Assembly: GCA_003135055.1 (NCBI GenBank) | Contig: PLDF01000439.1 | Coordinates: 27,693-68,307 of the forward strand | Source: Bryobacterales bacterium | GTDB lineage: Bacteria > Acidobacteriota > Terriglobia > Bryobacterales > Bryobacteraceae | Direction of reading: 5' to 3' | DNA length: 40,615 bases | Part shown: positions 24,443 to 33,207 of the stretch, one piece after another | Position numbering within the stretch: the stretch's first letter is position 1 | Layout of the letters: each line of letters begins with the position of its first letter | The notes under the pieces: generated by a model | Seen by the model: the letters and a program-made list of their open reading frames with translations, nothing else | Told to the model about the DNA's origin: nothing | Database searches by the model: none | Program-made: the position numbers and the translations under genes

Positions 24443-25744
24443 ATGCGATGCTACTCGGCGCTGTCTCTCGCTGCCCTCGCGCTTGCCGGATGTACCACGG
24501 CCCCGCCGCCCGCCGCCGATCCGGACCTCGCCGCCGAAATCCAGCGCATCCGCGCCATCGACAACCACGCACACCCCGTGCGTGTCACCCAACCCGGCGA
24601 ACCCGCCGACCGTTTTTTCGACGCTCTGCCCGTGGACAATATGGAGCCGCAATCGGACCCCGTCAGTCTCCGCCCCAACGCCCCCTCGATAGCCGACGCC
24701 TGGCGCGCGTTGTATGGGGCCGGCGTGGACCAGCAGCGCAAGCGGACCGTGATGCAGCAGAAGGGCAACTCGTATCCCGAATGGGTGCTCGACCAGATGG
24801 GCGTGGAAGTGATGCTCGCCAACCGCGTGTCCATGGGCCCAACCATTCAGCCGCCGCGTTTCCGCTGGGTCCCGTATGCCGATGCGCTGATCTTTCCGCT
24901 GGATAACTCGAAGCTCGCGGCCGTGAACTCGGACCGCAAGTCGTTCTTCGCGCTGGAAGACAACCTGCGCACGCGCTACCTGCAAGACGCCGGACTTTCC
25001 GCGCCCCCCGCGACGCTCGCCGAATACCTTTCGCGCGTGGTCACTCCGACGCTCGAAAATCAGCGCCAGGGCGGTGCCGTCGCCGAGAAATTCGAAGCCG
25101 CGTACCTGCGGTCGCTCGCATTCGACAAGGTAGACCGCGCCACGGCGGAGCGTCTGTACGCAAGCCACTCCACTGCCAATCAGGCCACTCTAACCCAGGC
25201 CGATTACAAACCGCTGCAGGATTTCCTGTTCCGCTATATCGCCTCCGAATGCGGACGCCTTGGAATGGCCGTACACATCCACACCGAGGCCGGCGCGGGG
25301 AGTTACTTCGACGTAGCCGGCGCCAATCCGCTGAATCTCGAATCGGTCCTCGACGACCCTGATCTGCGCAAGACTAAATTCGTCATGCTTCACGGCGGAT
25401 GGCCGTTCCTCGGCGAAATCACGGCGCTGCTCACCAAGCCTAACGCCTATCTCGATTTCTCCGCGCAAGACCTGGCGCGCACGCCGCACGCGCTAGCGCA
25501 CACGCTGCGCGAGTGGCTCGAATTCGTGCCCGAGAAGATCCTGTTCGCCACCGACGCCTATCCCTATATTCCCGAAATGGGTTGGGAGGAATCCGGCTGG
25601 ATCGCCGCGCGCACCGGACGCCAGGCGCTGGCCATCGCCCTCACCGGCATGATGCGCGATGGCGAAATCACGCGCGCCCGCGCCTCCGACCTCGCGCGCA
25701 TGGTCTTGCGCGACAACGCCCGCGCGCTTTACGGATTCCAATGA
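24443..25744 (+). CDS. Amidohydrolase_2 family lipoprotein
   Basis: 433 residues. MRCYSALSLAALALAGCTTA is a lipoprotein signal with lipobox LAGC (Cys17), so it is anchored in the envelope. The amidohydrolase-2 (ACMSD-like, PF04909) motifs are in order: IDNHAHPV (H42, H44), a central VHIHTEAGAGSYFD, FVMLHGGWPFLGE (His metal ligand), and ILFATDAYPYIPE (catalytic Asp). The metal site is complete, in contrast to the exported amidohydrolase-like protein at 14289. The reaction is probably hydrolysis or decarboxylation; the substrate cannot be told. ATG 24443 is the start. 25745-25949 downstream contains no gene. Confidence 0.88.
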   Translation: MRCYSALSLAALALAGCTTAPPPAADPDLAAEIQRIRAIDNHAHPVRVTQPGEPADRFFDALPVDNMEPQSDPVSLRPNAPSIADAWRALYGAGVDQQRKRTVMQQKGNSYPEWVLDQMGVEVMLANRVSMGPTIQPPRFRWVPYADALIFPLDNSKLAAVNSDRKSFFALEDNLRTRYLQDAGLSAPPATLAEYLSRVVTPTLENQRQGGAVAEKFEAAYLRSLAFDKVDRATAERLYASHSTANQATLTQADYKPLQDFLFRYIASECGRLGMAVHIHTEAGAGSYFDVAGANPLNLESVLDDPDLRKTKFVMLHGGWPFLGEITALLTKPNAYLDFSAQDLARTPHALAHTLREWLEFVPEKILFATDAYPYIPEMGWEESGWIAARTGRQALAIALTGMMRDGEITRARASDLARMVLRDNARALYGFQ

Positions 25745-25949
25745 CGCCAATCCATTGCTCCGATCAGAGCCACGACCGTAAGGGAGTGATTTTCCGGAAG
25801 AGCATATATCCCCTGGTCATAGCACCAGCATCGTGCGATCCCCAAGAAGCCCGGCGAGGGCGTCTGCCGCGGACCCGGGATTCCTCCCCCGCTGTCCGCC
25901 CTACACGGCTCCGCCTAGCAATGTCCGGCTCTATGGAAGGGTTACCCAA

Positions 25950-26591
25950 TTGACGCCGTTCGACGCGATCCTCTTCGATTTCGATGGAGTCCTCATCGAT
26001 AGCGAACCTCTGCACTGCCTTTGCTGGGCGGACGTCCTGAAACCGCTCGGAGTGACGCTCGAATGGGACTACTACCGCGACCACTGCATCGGCATCGACG
26101 ACCGCGAGATGCTGCGCATGATGGCCACCCAGTCCGACCCGCCGCGCGATTGGCAGGAACTCTGGGCGCAATACCCGGCCAAGAGGGAGCTGTTCCGCGA
26201 TCGAACCCTGAGCGCGCCGCCGTTCGACCCGGCGCTGGACAGTTTCCTCCAGACGCTGCACGGGCACTACAAGATGGCCGTTGTCAGTTCGAGCGCCCGC
26301 GCCGAGATCGAGCCGCTCTTGACAGCCGGCGGATTGCGCCGCTATTTCGAAACCATGGTCTGCGACAGGGAAGCAGGCGCGCTCAAACCGGCCCCGGAGC
26401 CTTACTTGATGGCGGCCCGCCTGCTCGGCGCAAGCAACCCGTTAGTGGTGGAAGACTCACCCGCCGGAATCGCCAGCGGACGCGCCGCCGGCTTCGAAGT
26501 GCTAGCCGTGCAAAGCCCCGCCGAGGTCCCGGATTTAGTGCGCCGTAAAGTGGCGCGGGCCCATGGCCTGCGGTGTCCCGAGCCGCTCTGA
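25950..26591 (+). CDS. HAD superfamily phosphatase (beta-phosphoglucomutase-like)
   Basis: 213 residues from TTG 25950, which has GGAAGG nine bases upstream. Motif I is DFDGVLIDSE (nucleophile D10, acid D12), motif II is VVSSSARAE, motif III lies in EAGALKPAPEPYLMAA, and motif IV is VVEDSPAGIASGRAAG. A helical cap (20-90) of the type seen in beta-phosphoglucomutases and phosphoglycolate phosphatases lies between motifs I and II. It would remove phosphate from, or isomerise, a small sugar phosphate in the cytoplasm. An in-frame upstream extension to 25833 is possible but has an unnatural composition. Confidence 0.87.
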   Translation: MTPFDAILFDFDGVLIDSEPLHCLCWADVLKPLGVTLEWDYYRDHCIGIDDREMLRMMATQSDPPRDWQELWAQYPAKRELFRDRTLSAPPFDPALDSFLQTLHGHYKMAVVSSSARAEIEPLLTAGGLRRYFETMVCDREAGALKPAPEPYLMAARLLGASNPLVVEDSPAGIASGRAAGFEVLAVQSPAEVPDLVRRKVARAHGLRCPEPL

Positions 26592-26611
26592 GCGCTCGGC
26601 CGTGGGCTATC

Positions 26612-27022
26612 TTAACCAGCCCGCCTCGCCGCAGCCGAGCGCGCCTGCTTCGAAAGCGCCGCATGAGACGCCGCGCTGTGCCCCTCTTTCTTCAGTGCGC
26701 CCAACGCAGCGCGCGACCGCTTGGCAGAGACCTTCTTTGCCCCGCCGCTGCGTCCCTTGGCCGAATCGCGCTCCGCCTGTTCGCGCGTCCGCGTCGACGT
26801 CTGTTTCGACGTGGTCCCGCTCTTCGGCGGCCCGAGCTTCACCCCCGCGCGCCGCGCCTTCGAAAGCCCAATGGCGATCGCCTGTTTCGTAGACCGGGCG
26901 CCGTGCTTCCCCTCCCGGATGTGGTCCATTTCCTCGCGCACGAATTCCCCAGCCTGCGTGCTCGGAGCTTTTCCGTCACGCGCGTCCTTCCGCGCTCTTT
27001 GGATGGTTCTTTTTTCCGGCAT
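26612..27022 (-). CDS. DUF6496 family lysine-rich protein
   Basis: 136 residues, strongly basic. TQAGEFVREEMDHIREGKHG, then ARSTKQAIAIGLSKARRAGV is the recognisable DUF6496 core. An Ala/Lys/Ser/Arg-rich tail follows (AKKVSAKRSRAALGALKKEG), resembling histone H1-like tails, so nucleic-acid binding is plausible but not shown. It is convergent with the HAD gene (gap 20 bp) and divergent from the permease gene. Confidence 0.85.
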   Translation of the reverse strand: MPEKRTIQRARKDARDGKAPSTQAGEFVREEMDHIREGKHGARSTKQAIAIGLSKARRAGVKLGPPKSGTTSKQTSTRTREQAERDSAKGRSGGAKKVSAKRSRAALGALKKEGHSAASHAALSKQARSAAARRAG

Positions 27023-27162
27023 AGCGCCCGCGTATTGTGCAATCGAAATGCCAGCGTGGCAATCCGCTCATAGCCAGGCAGTGGCGCGGGGCCATGCCCT
27101 GCGACGACGTGTCCCGAAAAATCTGCAACCTTGCCCCCATCCCCGTGCGTAAATAAATCCAT

Positions 27163-29625
27163 ATGACCACCTTTGCCGCCGACCTGCGCTACGCCCTGCG
27201 CATGATGAGGAGCAACCCGGCGTTCACCGCCATCGCCGTGGCCGCGTTGGCGCTCGGCATCGGCGCCAATACCGCCATCTTCACGGTGGTCAACGCGGTC
27301 CTGTTGCAGCCGCTGCCCTATCCGCAACCCGGCCGCGTCATGAGGCTCGGCCGCAAATACCCCAACGGCGTCGGCTATTCCAACTCCATTCCCAAGTACA
27401 TGACGTGGCGCCACAATGACGTCTTCGAAGCCCTCGCTCTCTACGGCGATAGCGGGCCCGCCGCGAATCTCGGCTCGGGCGACCGTCCCAATGAGGTCAA
27501 AACCGCCCGCGTCTCCAAGGAGTACTTCCCGGTGTTCGGCGTGGCGCCTCTGATGGGCCGCGTGTTCAACGATGGCGAGGATGCGCCCAACGGCCCGTTC
27601 GCCGTCGTGATCGGTTACAACCTCTGGCAAAACCGGCTCGGCGGCGATTCTCAAATTGTGGGACGCCCCATCCTGCTCAACAAGCAGCCCTACACGGTAG
27701 TAGGCGTGCTGCCCAAGGGCTTTCAGCCCGAGCCCGCCGGCGTCGAGGCCTGGATGCCGCAGCAGGCCGACCCCAACAGCGTCAACCAAGGCCACTACCT
27801 CGCCGTCGCCGGCCGCCTTAAGCCGGGCGTGACCCTGGAACAGGCGCGCGCCGAAATGAAGGTGGTGGGCGAGCAGTTCCGCGCCGCCAATCCCAAGTGG
27901 ATGGATAAAGCCGAGAGCGTGGCCGTGATGCCCATGCGCGAAGCCATGGTGGGCGATGCCCGCGCCGAGCTGCTGATTCTCGAAGGCGCCGTGATGTTCG
28001 TGCTGCTCATCGCCTGCGCCAACGTAGCCAACCTGCTGCTGGCTCGTGCGGCCGCGCGCCAGCGCGAATTCTCCATCCGCGCCGCCATAGGCGCAAGCCG
28101 CGCCCGCATGCTGCGCCAGTTGCTGACGGAAAGCGTCCTGCTCGCGGGAACTGGCGGTCTCATCGGGTTTGCGCTTGGCTCCTGGGGCGTGCGCGGCTTG
28201 CTGACGCTGGTTCCTGGAGATATTCCGCGCCTCACCAGCGATGGCGCGATTGAGGCTCCGCCGCTCGATTGGAGCGTGGCCGCATTTACCGCCGGCGTGG
28301 CCCTGCTTACCGGCATTCTCTTCGGTCTCTTCCCGGCGCTGCACACTTCCAATCCCGACCTTGCCTCCACGCTCAAGGAAGGCGGCCGCACCGGCACGGG
28401 CAAGCGGCAGAACCGTGTGCGCGCGTCGCTGGTAATTTCCGAGGTCGCTCTCTCTCTGGTTTTGCTCATCGGCGCCGCGCTGCTCATCCGCACTTTCGTC
28501 GGGCTGCGCTCGGTGAGCCCCGGCTTCGACCCGCACAACCTGCTTACGCTGAAAACATCCATGTCAGGCGGATCGTACGCCACCACCGCCAAGGTGGACG
28601 CGTTCTGCACGCAAGTCCTGCGCCGGCTTGAAGCCTTGCCGGGTATCCAGGCGGCCTCGTCGTCTATCTTGCTGCCCATGGAGAACGACGTCGACATGCC
28701 CTTCAACATCGCCGGCAAGCCGCCCGAAAAGGGCCTGTACAACGGCGACGTACAATGGCGTAACATCACGCCGGATTATTTCCATGTCTTCCGCGTGCCC
28801 CTGATGCGCGGGCGCGTGTTCCGCGCCACCGATTCCGCCAATTCCGCCCGCGTTGTGGTGATCAACCAGGCCATGGCCAAGACTTACTGGCCCAAGCAAG
28901 ACCCTCTCGGTCAGGTGATTACCATCGGCAAGGGTTTGGGCCCGCAGTTCGACGATCCCCCGCGCGTGATCGTGGGCATCGTCGCCAGCGTGCGTGAAAC
29001 CGGACTGAGCGATAGCGACGTGGGCGTCATGTACATTCCGCAAAGCCAGACGCCGCAAGGCCTGACGGCACTGGCGAATGACGTCATCCCGCTTTCGTGG
29101 GAGATCCGCACCGCCGCCGGCCCGCTGACCATGCGCGCCGCGGTGGAGCGCGAATTCCGCGCCGTGGATAGCGTCATGCCGCTTTCCCAAGTGCGCAGCA
29201 TGGAGCAGGTAATCGCAAAATCGCTTGAGCGCAACAACTTCGAAATGCTGCTGCTGAGCCTGTTCGCGGGCATCGCGCTGCTGCTCGCGTCCATCGGAAT
29301 CTACGGGTTAATGTCGTACTCAGTGGAGCAGCGCACGCAGGAAATCGGCATCCGCATGGCGCTGGGCGCGCGGCACCAGGATATGCTCCAACTGGTGGTC
29401 TGGCAGGGTTTGAAGCTGGCGGCCGCCGGAGTTGCGCTGGGCCTGGCCGCATCCTACGGGTTGACGCGCCTGCTCGGCAGCATGCTGTTCGGGGTCAAAG
29501 CCGCGGACCCGCTGACGTTCGGCGGAGTGGCGCTGGCGCTTCTCAGCGTGGCCGCGCTGGCCGCTTACATTCCGGCGCGTACTGCGGCCGCCATAGAGCC
29601 ATCCCAAGCGCTGCGCCAGCAATAA
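27163..29625 (+). CDS. MacB/FtsX-type ABC transporter permease
   Basis: 820 residues. The pattern is two MacB-type periplasmic domains and two FtsX helix sets. RYALRMMRSNPAFTAIAVAA and LALGIGANTAIFTVVNAVLL give the first helix; a periplasmic domain follows (55-250); then three helices (269-290, about 322-350 and 373-395 with ANVANLLLARAAARQREFSI). There is a second set from about 421 (VISEVALSLVLLIGAALLIR) and a second domain (460-680), ending with IALLLASIGIYGLMSYSVEQ, RTQEIGIRMALGARHQDM and the last helix. This is the duplicated-permease arrangement very common in Acidobacteriota. No ATPase gene is adjacent, so the partner must be encoded elsewhere. Confidence 0.93.
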   Translation: MTTFAADLRYALRMMRSNPAFTAIAVAALALGIGANTAIFTVVNAVLLQPLPYPQPGRVMRLGRKYPNGVGYSNSIPKYMTWRHNDVFEALALYGDSGPAANLGSGDRPNEVKTARVSKEYFPVFGVAPLMGRVFNDGEDAPNGPFAVVIGYNLWQNRLGGDSQIVGRPILLNKQPYTVVGVLPKGFQPEPAGVEAWMPQQADPNSVNQGHYLAVAGRLKPGVTLEQARAEMKVVGEQFRAANPKWMDKAESVAVMPMREAMVGDARAELLILEGAVMFVLLIACANVANLLLARAAARQREFSIRAAIGASRARMLRQLLTESVLLAGTGGLIGFALGSWGVRGLLTLVPGDIPRLTSDGAIEAPPLDWSVAAFTAGVALLTGILFGLFPALHTSNPDLASTLKEGGRTGTGKRQNRVRASLVISEVALSLVLLIGAALLIRTFVGLRSVSPGFDPHNLLTLKTSMSGGSYATTAKVDAFCTQVLRRLEALPGIQAASSSILLPMENDVDMPFNIAGKPPEKGLYNGDVQWRNITPDYFHVFRVPLMRGRVFRATDSANSARVVVINQAMAKTYWPKQDPLGQVITIGKGLGPQFDDPPRVIVGIVASVRETGLSDSDVGVMYIPQSQTPQGLTALANDVIPLSWEIRTAAGPLTMRAAVEREFRAVDSVMPLSQVRSMEQVIAKSLERNNFEMLLLSLFAGIALLLASIGIYGLMSYSVEQRTQEIGIRMALGARHQDMLQLVVWQGLKLAAAGVALGLAASYGLTRLLGSMLFGVKAADPLTFGGVALALLSVAALAAYIPARTAAAIEPSQALRQQ

Positions 29626-29633
29626 TGTGGGGC

Positions 29634-29778
29634 AGCCAATCCTGGCTGCAGCCGGCTTTCAGCCGGCTTTCTTCACCTGTGCACCCGCCGGTTTCCGCCG
29701 CAAGGGTCGGTCCCGCCAGGGGCTGCCCCAGGGGCTGCCCCCCGCCCGCGCGCGCAGCGTTCACAATCAAGTGAACGC
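29634..29778. repeat. Palindromes after the permease gene, including family A copy 5
   Basis: GGCAGCCAATCCTGGCTGC and AGCCGGCTTTCAGCCGGCT are small hairpins at 29636-29675. GGGGCTGCCCCAGGGGCTGC contains a 10-bp direct repeat. GCGTTCAC (29757-29764) pairs with GTGAACGC (29771-29778), the second hairpin of family A without its partner. The block lies between the convergent permease and tpiA genes. Confidence 0.7.
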
Positions 29779-29825
29779 GCTTCGCGCCTCGCGCGAACGC
29801 CCGTCTGAGATCTCGCAATAAGCGC

Positions 29826-30575
29826 TCAGAAATTCACGATCGACGCAAACGACGCCGCATCCAGACTCGCGCCGCCCACCAGCGCGCCATCGATCTCCGG
29901 CTGCCCCATCAGCGCCCGCACGTTATCCGGCTTGACGCTGCCTCCGTAAAGAATCCGAATCGCCGCCGCCGCGTCTTTGCCGAACTTCAACTGCGCCTGC
30001 GCGCGGATCGCCCGATGCGCCTCCGCCGCGATCTCCGGAGTGGCCGTCTTGCCCGTCCCGATGGCCCACACCGGCTCATAGGCGATCACGATCTTCTCAA
30101 ATTGCGCCGCCGTAAGCCCGCCGATCCCTTTCGCGAACTGGCTCGACAGCACATCTTCGGTGCGCCCGCTTTCGCGCTCTTCAAGGCGCTCGCCCACGCA
30201 GACGATCGGCGTCAGTCCGAACTCGAGCGCCGCCTGCGTGCGCTTGAGCACTGTGTCGTCGGTCTCGCCGAAATATTGGCGGCGCTCGCTGTGCCCAACC
30301 AGCGCGTGCGAGGCGCCTGCGGCCGCGATCATCGGTCCGGAGATTTCGCCGGTAAACGCGCCCTCCTTGGCCCATGCGATATTCTGCGCGCCAATCCGGA
30401 TGCGCGTGCCCTTGGCCATTTCCACCGCCGCCGCGAGGCTGGTGAATGGCGGAAAGATCGCGATTTCGCAGTGCGTGGCTTGCTCCACCAGGCCGCGGAA
30501 ACGCTCGAAAAATTCGATGGTTTCGGCGGGTGTCTTGTACATCTTCCAATTGCCCGCCATGATAGGTTTTCTCAT
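29826..30575 (-). CDS. tpiA: Triosephosphate isomerase
   Basis: 249 residues, normal length. The TIM-barrel active site is complete: AGNWKM (K11), ALVGHSERRQYFGE (H95), IVIAYEPVWAIGTGKTAT (E167 in the flexible lid) and ILYGGSVKPDN (phosphate-binding loop), followed by DGALVGGASL. It interconverts dihydroxyacetone phosphate and glyceraldehyde 3-phosphate in the cytoplasm. The ATG overlaps the deoB stop by 4 bp (30572-30575), so the two are translationally coupled. Confidence 0.97.
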   Translation of the reverse strand: MRKPIMAGNWKMYKTPAETIEFFERFRGLVEQATHCEIAIFPPFTSLAAAVEMAKGTRIRIGAQNIAWAKEGAFTGEISGPMIAAAGASHALVGHSERRQYFGETDDTVLKRTQAALEFGLTPIVCVGERLEERESGRTEDVLSSQFAKGIGGLTAAQFEKIVIAYEPVWAIGTGKTATPEIAAEAHRAIRAQAQLKFGKDAAAAIRILYGGSVKPDNVRALMGQPEIDGALVGGASLDAASFASIVNF

Positions 30576-31738
30576 AGGATTTGCGGTAAGAAGCTTTCTC
30601 CGTGCGCGATCTTCGCGCCGAAATTCTCCGCCACGCTCTGGCCGATGTCGGAAAGCGACGCGCGCAGCCCCAGATCGACTCCGCGCCGCGCCGCGGGCCC
30701 CAGCACCAGCAGCGGCACATACTCGCGCGTGTGATCGGTGCCGGGAATCGTCGGGTCGCAGCCGTGATCGGCGGTGAAAATGGCCAGGTCGCCATCGTCC
30801 AGCGCGCTCTCGAATCGCGGAACCCAGGCGTCGAACTGTTCGAGCGCGGCGCCATAGCCCGCGATGTCGTTGCGGTGTCCGTACTGCTGATCGAAATCCA
30901 CCAGGTTCACGAAAATCAAGCCATCCGCCGCCGATCGCATCGCTTCGAGCGTGGCCGCCATGCCGTCCGCGTTGTTCCTGGTCTTGGTGCTTTCGCGAAT
31001 GCCGCGGCCCAGGAAGACATCGAAGATTTTCCCGATGCTGTGAACGAAGACGCCGCGCTGGTCCAGTCGATCGAGCAGCATCCCCTTCGGCGGCGCCACC
31101 GCGTAATCGTGGCGGTTGGCGGTGCGCGTGAAGTTGCCCGGCGCGCCCGTGAACGGCCGTGCGATCACGCGGCCCACCTCATAACCGCCATGTAGAATCG
31201 CCCGCGCGGTCTCGCAGATCTTGTAGAGTTCCCAAAGCGGAATCACCTCTTCGTGCGCCGCCACCTGGAAAACGCTGTCGGCCGAAGTGTAGACAATGGG
31301 CGACCCGGTGCGCATGTGTTCGGCGCCGAGTTCCTGAATGATCTCCGTTCCCGACGCCGCTTTGTTGCCCAGCGCGCGGCGCCCGATGCGGTTCTCGAAT
31401 TCCTCGATGATCTCCGCCGGGAATCCGTGCGGATAGAGCGGGAAGGGCTTTTCCAAATGGATGCCCGCCATTTCCCAATGTCCGGTTGTGGTGTCCTTGC
31501 CGGGCGAAGCCAGCGCGCACCGTCCATAAGCCGCCGGCGAATCGCTCGGGGGGATGCCCGCAAGCGGCTTGATATTCCCCAGCCCGAGCCGCGCCAGGTT
31601 GGGAACCTTGAGCCCGCGGATGCGCGCGATATTGCCGATGGTATCGCTTTCCGGGTCGAATTCGCCGTACTTCGCGGCGTCGGGCATGGCGCCAATGCCG
31701 GCGCTGTCGAGCACGATCCAGATGATGCGTCGGAACAC
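30572..31738 (-). CDS. deoB: Phosphopentomutase
   Basis: 388 residues from GTG 31738, which gives the family start MFRRIIWIVLDSAGIGAMPD (metal ligand D11). The phosphorylated Thr region is PGKDTTTGHWEMAG (T83-T85). The C-terminal metal motifs VDFDQQYGHRND and TADHGCDPTIPGTDHTREYV are complete, as is the central NRHDYAVAPP. DeoB moves phosphate between C1 and C5 of ribose or deoxyribose in nucleoside salvage. It overlaps tpiA, a sensible pairing since DeoC-type cleavage of deoxyribose 5-phosphate yields glyceraldehyde 3-phosphate. The in-frame ATG at 31843 would add an unnatural 35-residue leader and is rejected as start. Confidence 0.94.
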   Translation of the reverse strand: MFRRIIWIVLDSAGIGAMPDAAKYGEFDPESDTIGNIARIRGLKVPNLARLGLGNIKPLAGIPPSDSPAAYGRCALASPGKDTTTGHWEMAGIHLEKPFPLYPHGFPAEIIEEFENRIGRRALGNKAASGTEIIQELGAEHMRTGSPIVYTSADSVFQVAAHEEVIPLWELYKICETARAILHGGYEVGRVIARPFTGAPGNFTRTANRHDYAVAPPKGMLLDRLDQRGVFVHSIGKIFDVFLGRGIRESTKTRNNADGMAATLEAMRSAADGLIFVNLVDFDQQYGHRNDIAGYGAALEQFDAWVPRFESALDDGDLAIFTADHGCDPTIPGTDHTREYVPLLVLGPAARRGVDLGLRASLSDIGQSVAENFGAKIAHGESFLPQIL

Positions 31739-31847
31739 AATTTCGAGCGTAACATCAATTGCGGCTCGGCTCGAATCGTGGTCCTGAAGCGGGCGCTTAC
31801 TAACCGAATTCAGGAAAGCATGTGAGCCGCGTTCGTGGGGCACGGTC

Positions 31848-31943
31848 GAAAACCTCGCCCTCGGCTATTCCCAACTGCGCGACCTGCCCGCAGTCGGCTG
31901 CATCCATATACCAGAGGGAGACGTGTGCCCGGGCGAGGTTTTC
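31848..31943. repeat. 13-bp perfect inverted repeat around 70 bp
   Basis: GAAAACCTCGCCC (31848-31860) is the exact reverse complement of GGGCGAGGTTTTC (31931-31943). The interior has no coding look. It lies upstream of deoB in the ~800-bp gap to the cyclophilin gene. The arm resembles the GAAACCTCGC arm of the element at 9549-9646, but the interiors do not obviously match. Confidence 0.6.
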
Positions 31944-32026
31944 ATCGCCTTTGGTGGCCCGCAGGGCCATGCCGACAGGTTGGTAACCGCAATGTCACTT
32001 ACTTGTCGGATGTGAGGTGGTGTGAA

Positions 32027-32059
32027 GGTGGGACAGACGATCGTTTTTTGTCGTCTGTC
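32027..32059. repeat. Family B hairpin, one-sided copy
   Basis: GGTGGGACAGACGATCG is followed by a T-run and then GTCGTCTGTC, forming GACAGACGA / TCGTCTGTC. It is nearly identical to the left part of 15704-15782. Confidence 0.8.
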
Positions 32060-32204
32060 AGGGCGGCCGTCGGCTGATTCCAATCCGCATAGATTAACAA
32101 TCTGCCCCAGAGCCTGTGCTGGCCACGCCTTCCCGAATCCGCTTAAGCACCCTCCTGAAGCGCGGTCTCACCATGGTTCCGTGGCGCGCGCTGTCTTGCG
32201 GTTG

Positions 32205-32290
32205 GTGGGGCGGGCCCATGGCCTGGCCCATGGCCGGCCGGTGAAGCCGACGAGCCTCAATTGCAGATTGCCACCCGAAGGCCACGCTTG
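32205..32290. repeat. Family C repeat, copy 2
   Basis: TGGGGCGGGCCCATGGCC at the left and CAATTGCAGATTGCCACCCG at the right recur, in rearranged orientation, at 706-766. No gene is visible in 31739-32538. Confidence 0.45.
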
Positions 32291-32388
32291 GCTTTCGGGC
32301 GCGTCAATCCGCCATCGAACTTTGTTGGCTTACAGTGACTGGGCAGGCCGCGCGAGCCCGCCGCTGGCGGGAAAGTAGACAAAAGAAA

Positions 32389-32417
32389 ACCCGGCGGAAG
32401 GGCTTCTCCCGCCGGGT
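32389..32417 (-). terminator. Intrinsic terminator of the cyclophilin gene
   Basis: On the minus strand, ACCCGGCGG (32417-32409) pairs with CCGCCGGGT (32397-32389) around an 11-base loop and is followed by TTTCTTTT (32388-32381). It lies about 120 bp downstream of the cyclophilin stop, which is far but on the correct strand. Confidence 0.7.
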
Positions 32418-32538
32418 CACGTCGCTCTTGTTTGACCCTGTGTTAATAACTTCTTGGTCCCCTTCGCATCGGGGTAGTTTTCAGTGAGCCGTGTTTTCAG
32501 AAGGCCGCGTTTTTCAGTACTACGCAGTTTTCACTATA

Positions 32539-33183
32539 TCACTGAATGGTGGCCTTCTTGATGTAGTCCAGGTGCGGGAATTTAGCGGTGAGGTAGGAAT
32601 TCCCTTCGATCTGAAGCTGCGCCACGTCCGGTCCCGGACCGCCCGGGGCCATCTCGCCATAGCCGGCGTAGATATCGTCCACTACGTCCATACCCTCAAT
32701 CACCTGGCCCAGCGGCGCGAAGCCCTGCGGGTTGAGGTTCTCGCTGTTGTCCTTGAAATTGATAAACAACTGCGTGGACCGCGAATTCGGCATGCTGGTC
32801 GCCGCATAGGTAAGGGTTCCCCGAGCGTTGGCCTGCGTCGGCCGGTCGTCCGGTATGTTGATTGCAGCCCACCTGCGGTGCGTGGCCGGATCGCCGTTGA
32901 TGCCGAATTGCACCATAAAGCCGCGCACCACGCGGAAGAAGCGGTCGCCGTCGTAGAACCCCGCCTTCACCAGCTCGTACAGATGGTCGGCGCCGTTCGG
33001 AGCCCAGTCGCGATGCACTTCCACCACGATGGTTCCCTTCGACGTGTCGAAGTTTACCTTATAGAGATCCGGCGCGGGGCCGGCCTTGGTTTCCTCCTTC
33101 GGTCCACTGGAACTATTGGAGGAACAACCGGAAATGGTCACACTCAGAACGACTGCTGCCGCGATCCAAAGCGTCTTGCGCAT
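32539..33183 (-). CDS. Cyclophilin-type peptidyl-prolyl isomerase lipoprotein
   Basis: 214 residues. MRKTLWIAAAVVLSVTISGC has a lipobox (ISGC, C20), so it is a lipoprotein facing the periplasm. The cyclophilin fold is clear: VNFDTSKGTIVVEVHRDWAP, HLYELVKAGFYDGDRFFRVV, RGFMVQFG (the FMxQ motif with active-site residues), GTLTYAATSMPNSRSTQLFI and FAPLGQVIEGMDVVDDI. It catalyses cis-trans isomerisation of X-Pro bonds during folding of exported proteins. Single gene; a terminator lies at 32389. The Sel1 protein gene upstream ends 24 bp away on the same strand, so the two may share a transcript. Confidence 0.93.
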   Translation of the reverse strand: MRKTLWIAAAVVLSVTISGCSSNSSSGPKEETKAGPAPDLYKVNFDTSKGTIVVEVHRDWAPNGADHLYELVKAGFYDGDRFFRVVRGFMVQFGINGDPATHRRWAAINIPDDRPTQANARGTLTYAATSMPNSRSTQLFINFKDNSENLNPQGFAPLGQVIEGMDVVDDIYAGYGEMAPGGPGPDVAQLQIEGNSYLTAKFPHLDYIKKATIQ

Positions 33184-33207
33184 CGATCACAGTATGCCAC
33201 GCCCGGC

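Noticed and set aside
26839..28536. 565-codon minus-strand frame opposite the permease gene
   Set aside because: His/Gly/Arg-rich text in the mirror of the FtsX-type permease; no start signal or domain.
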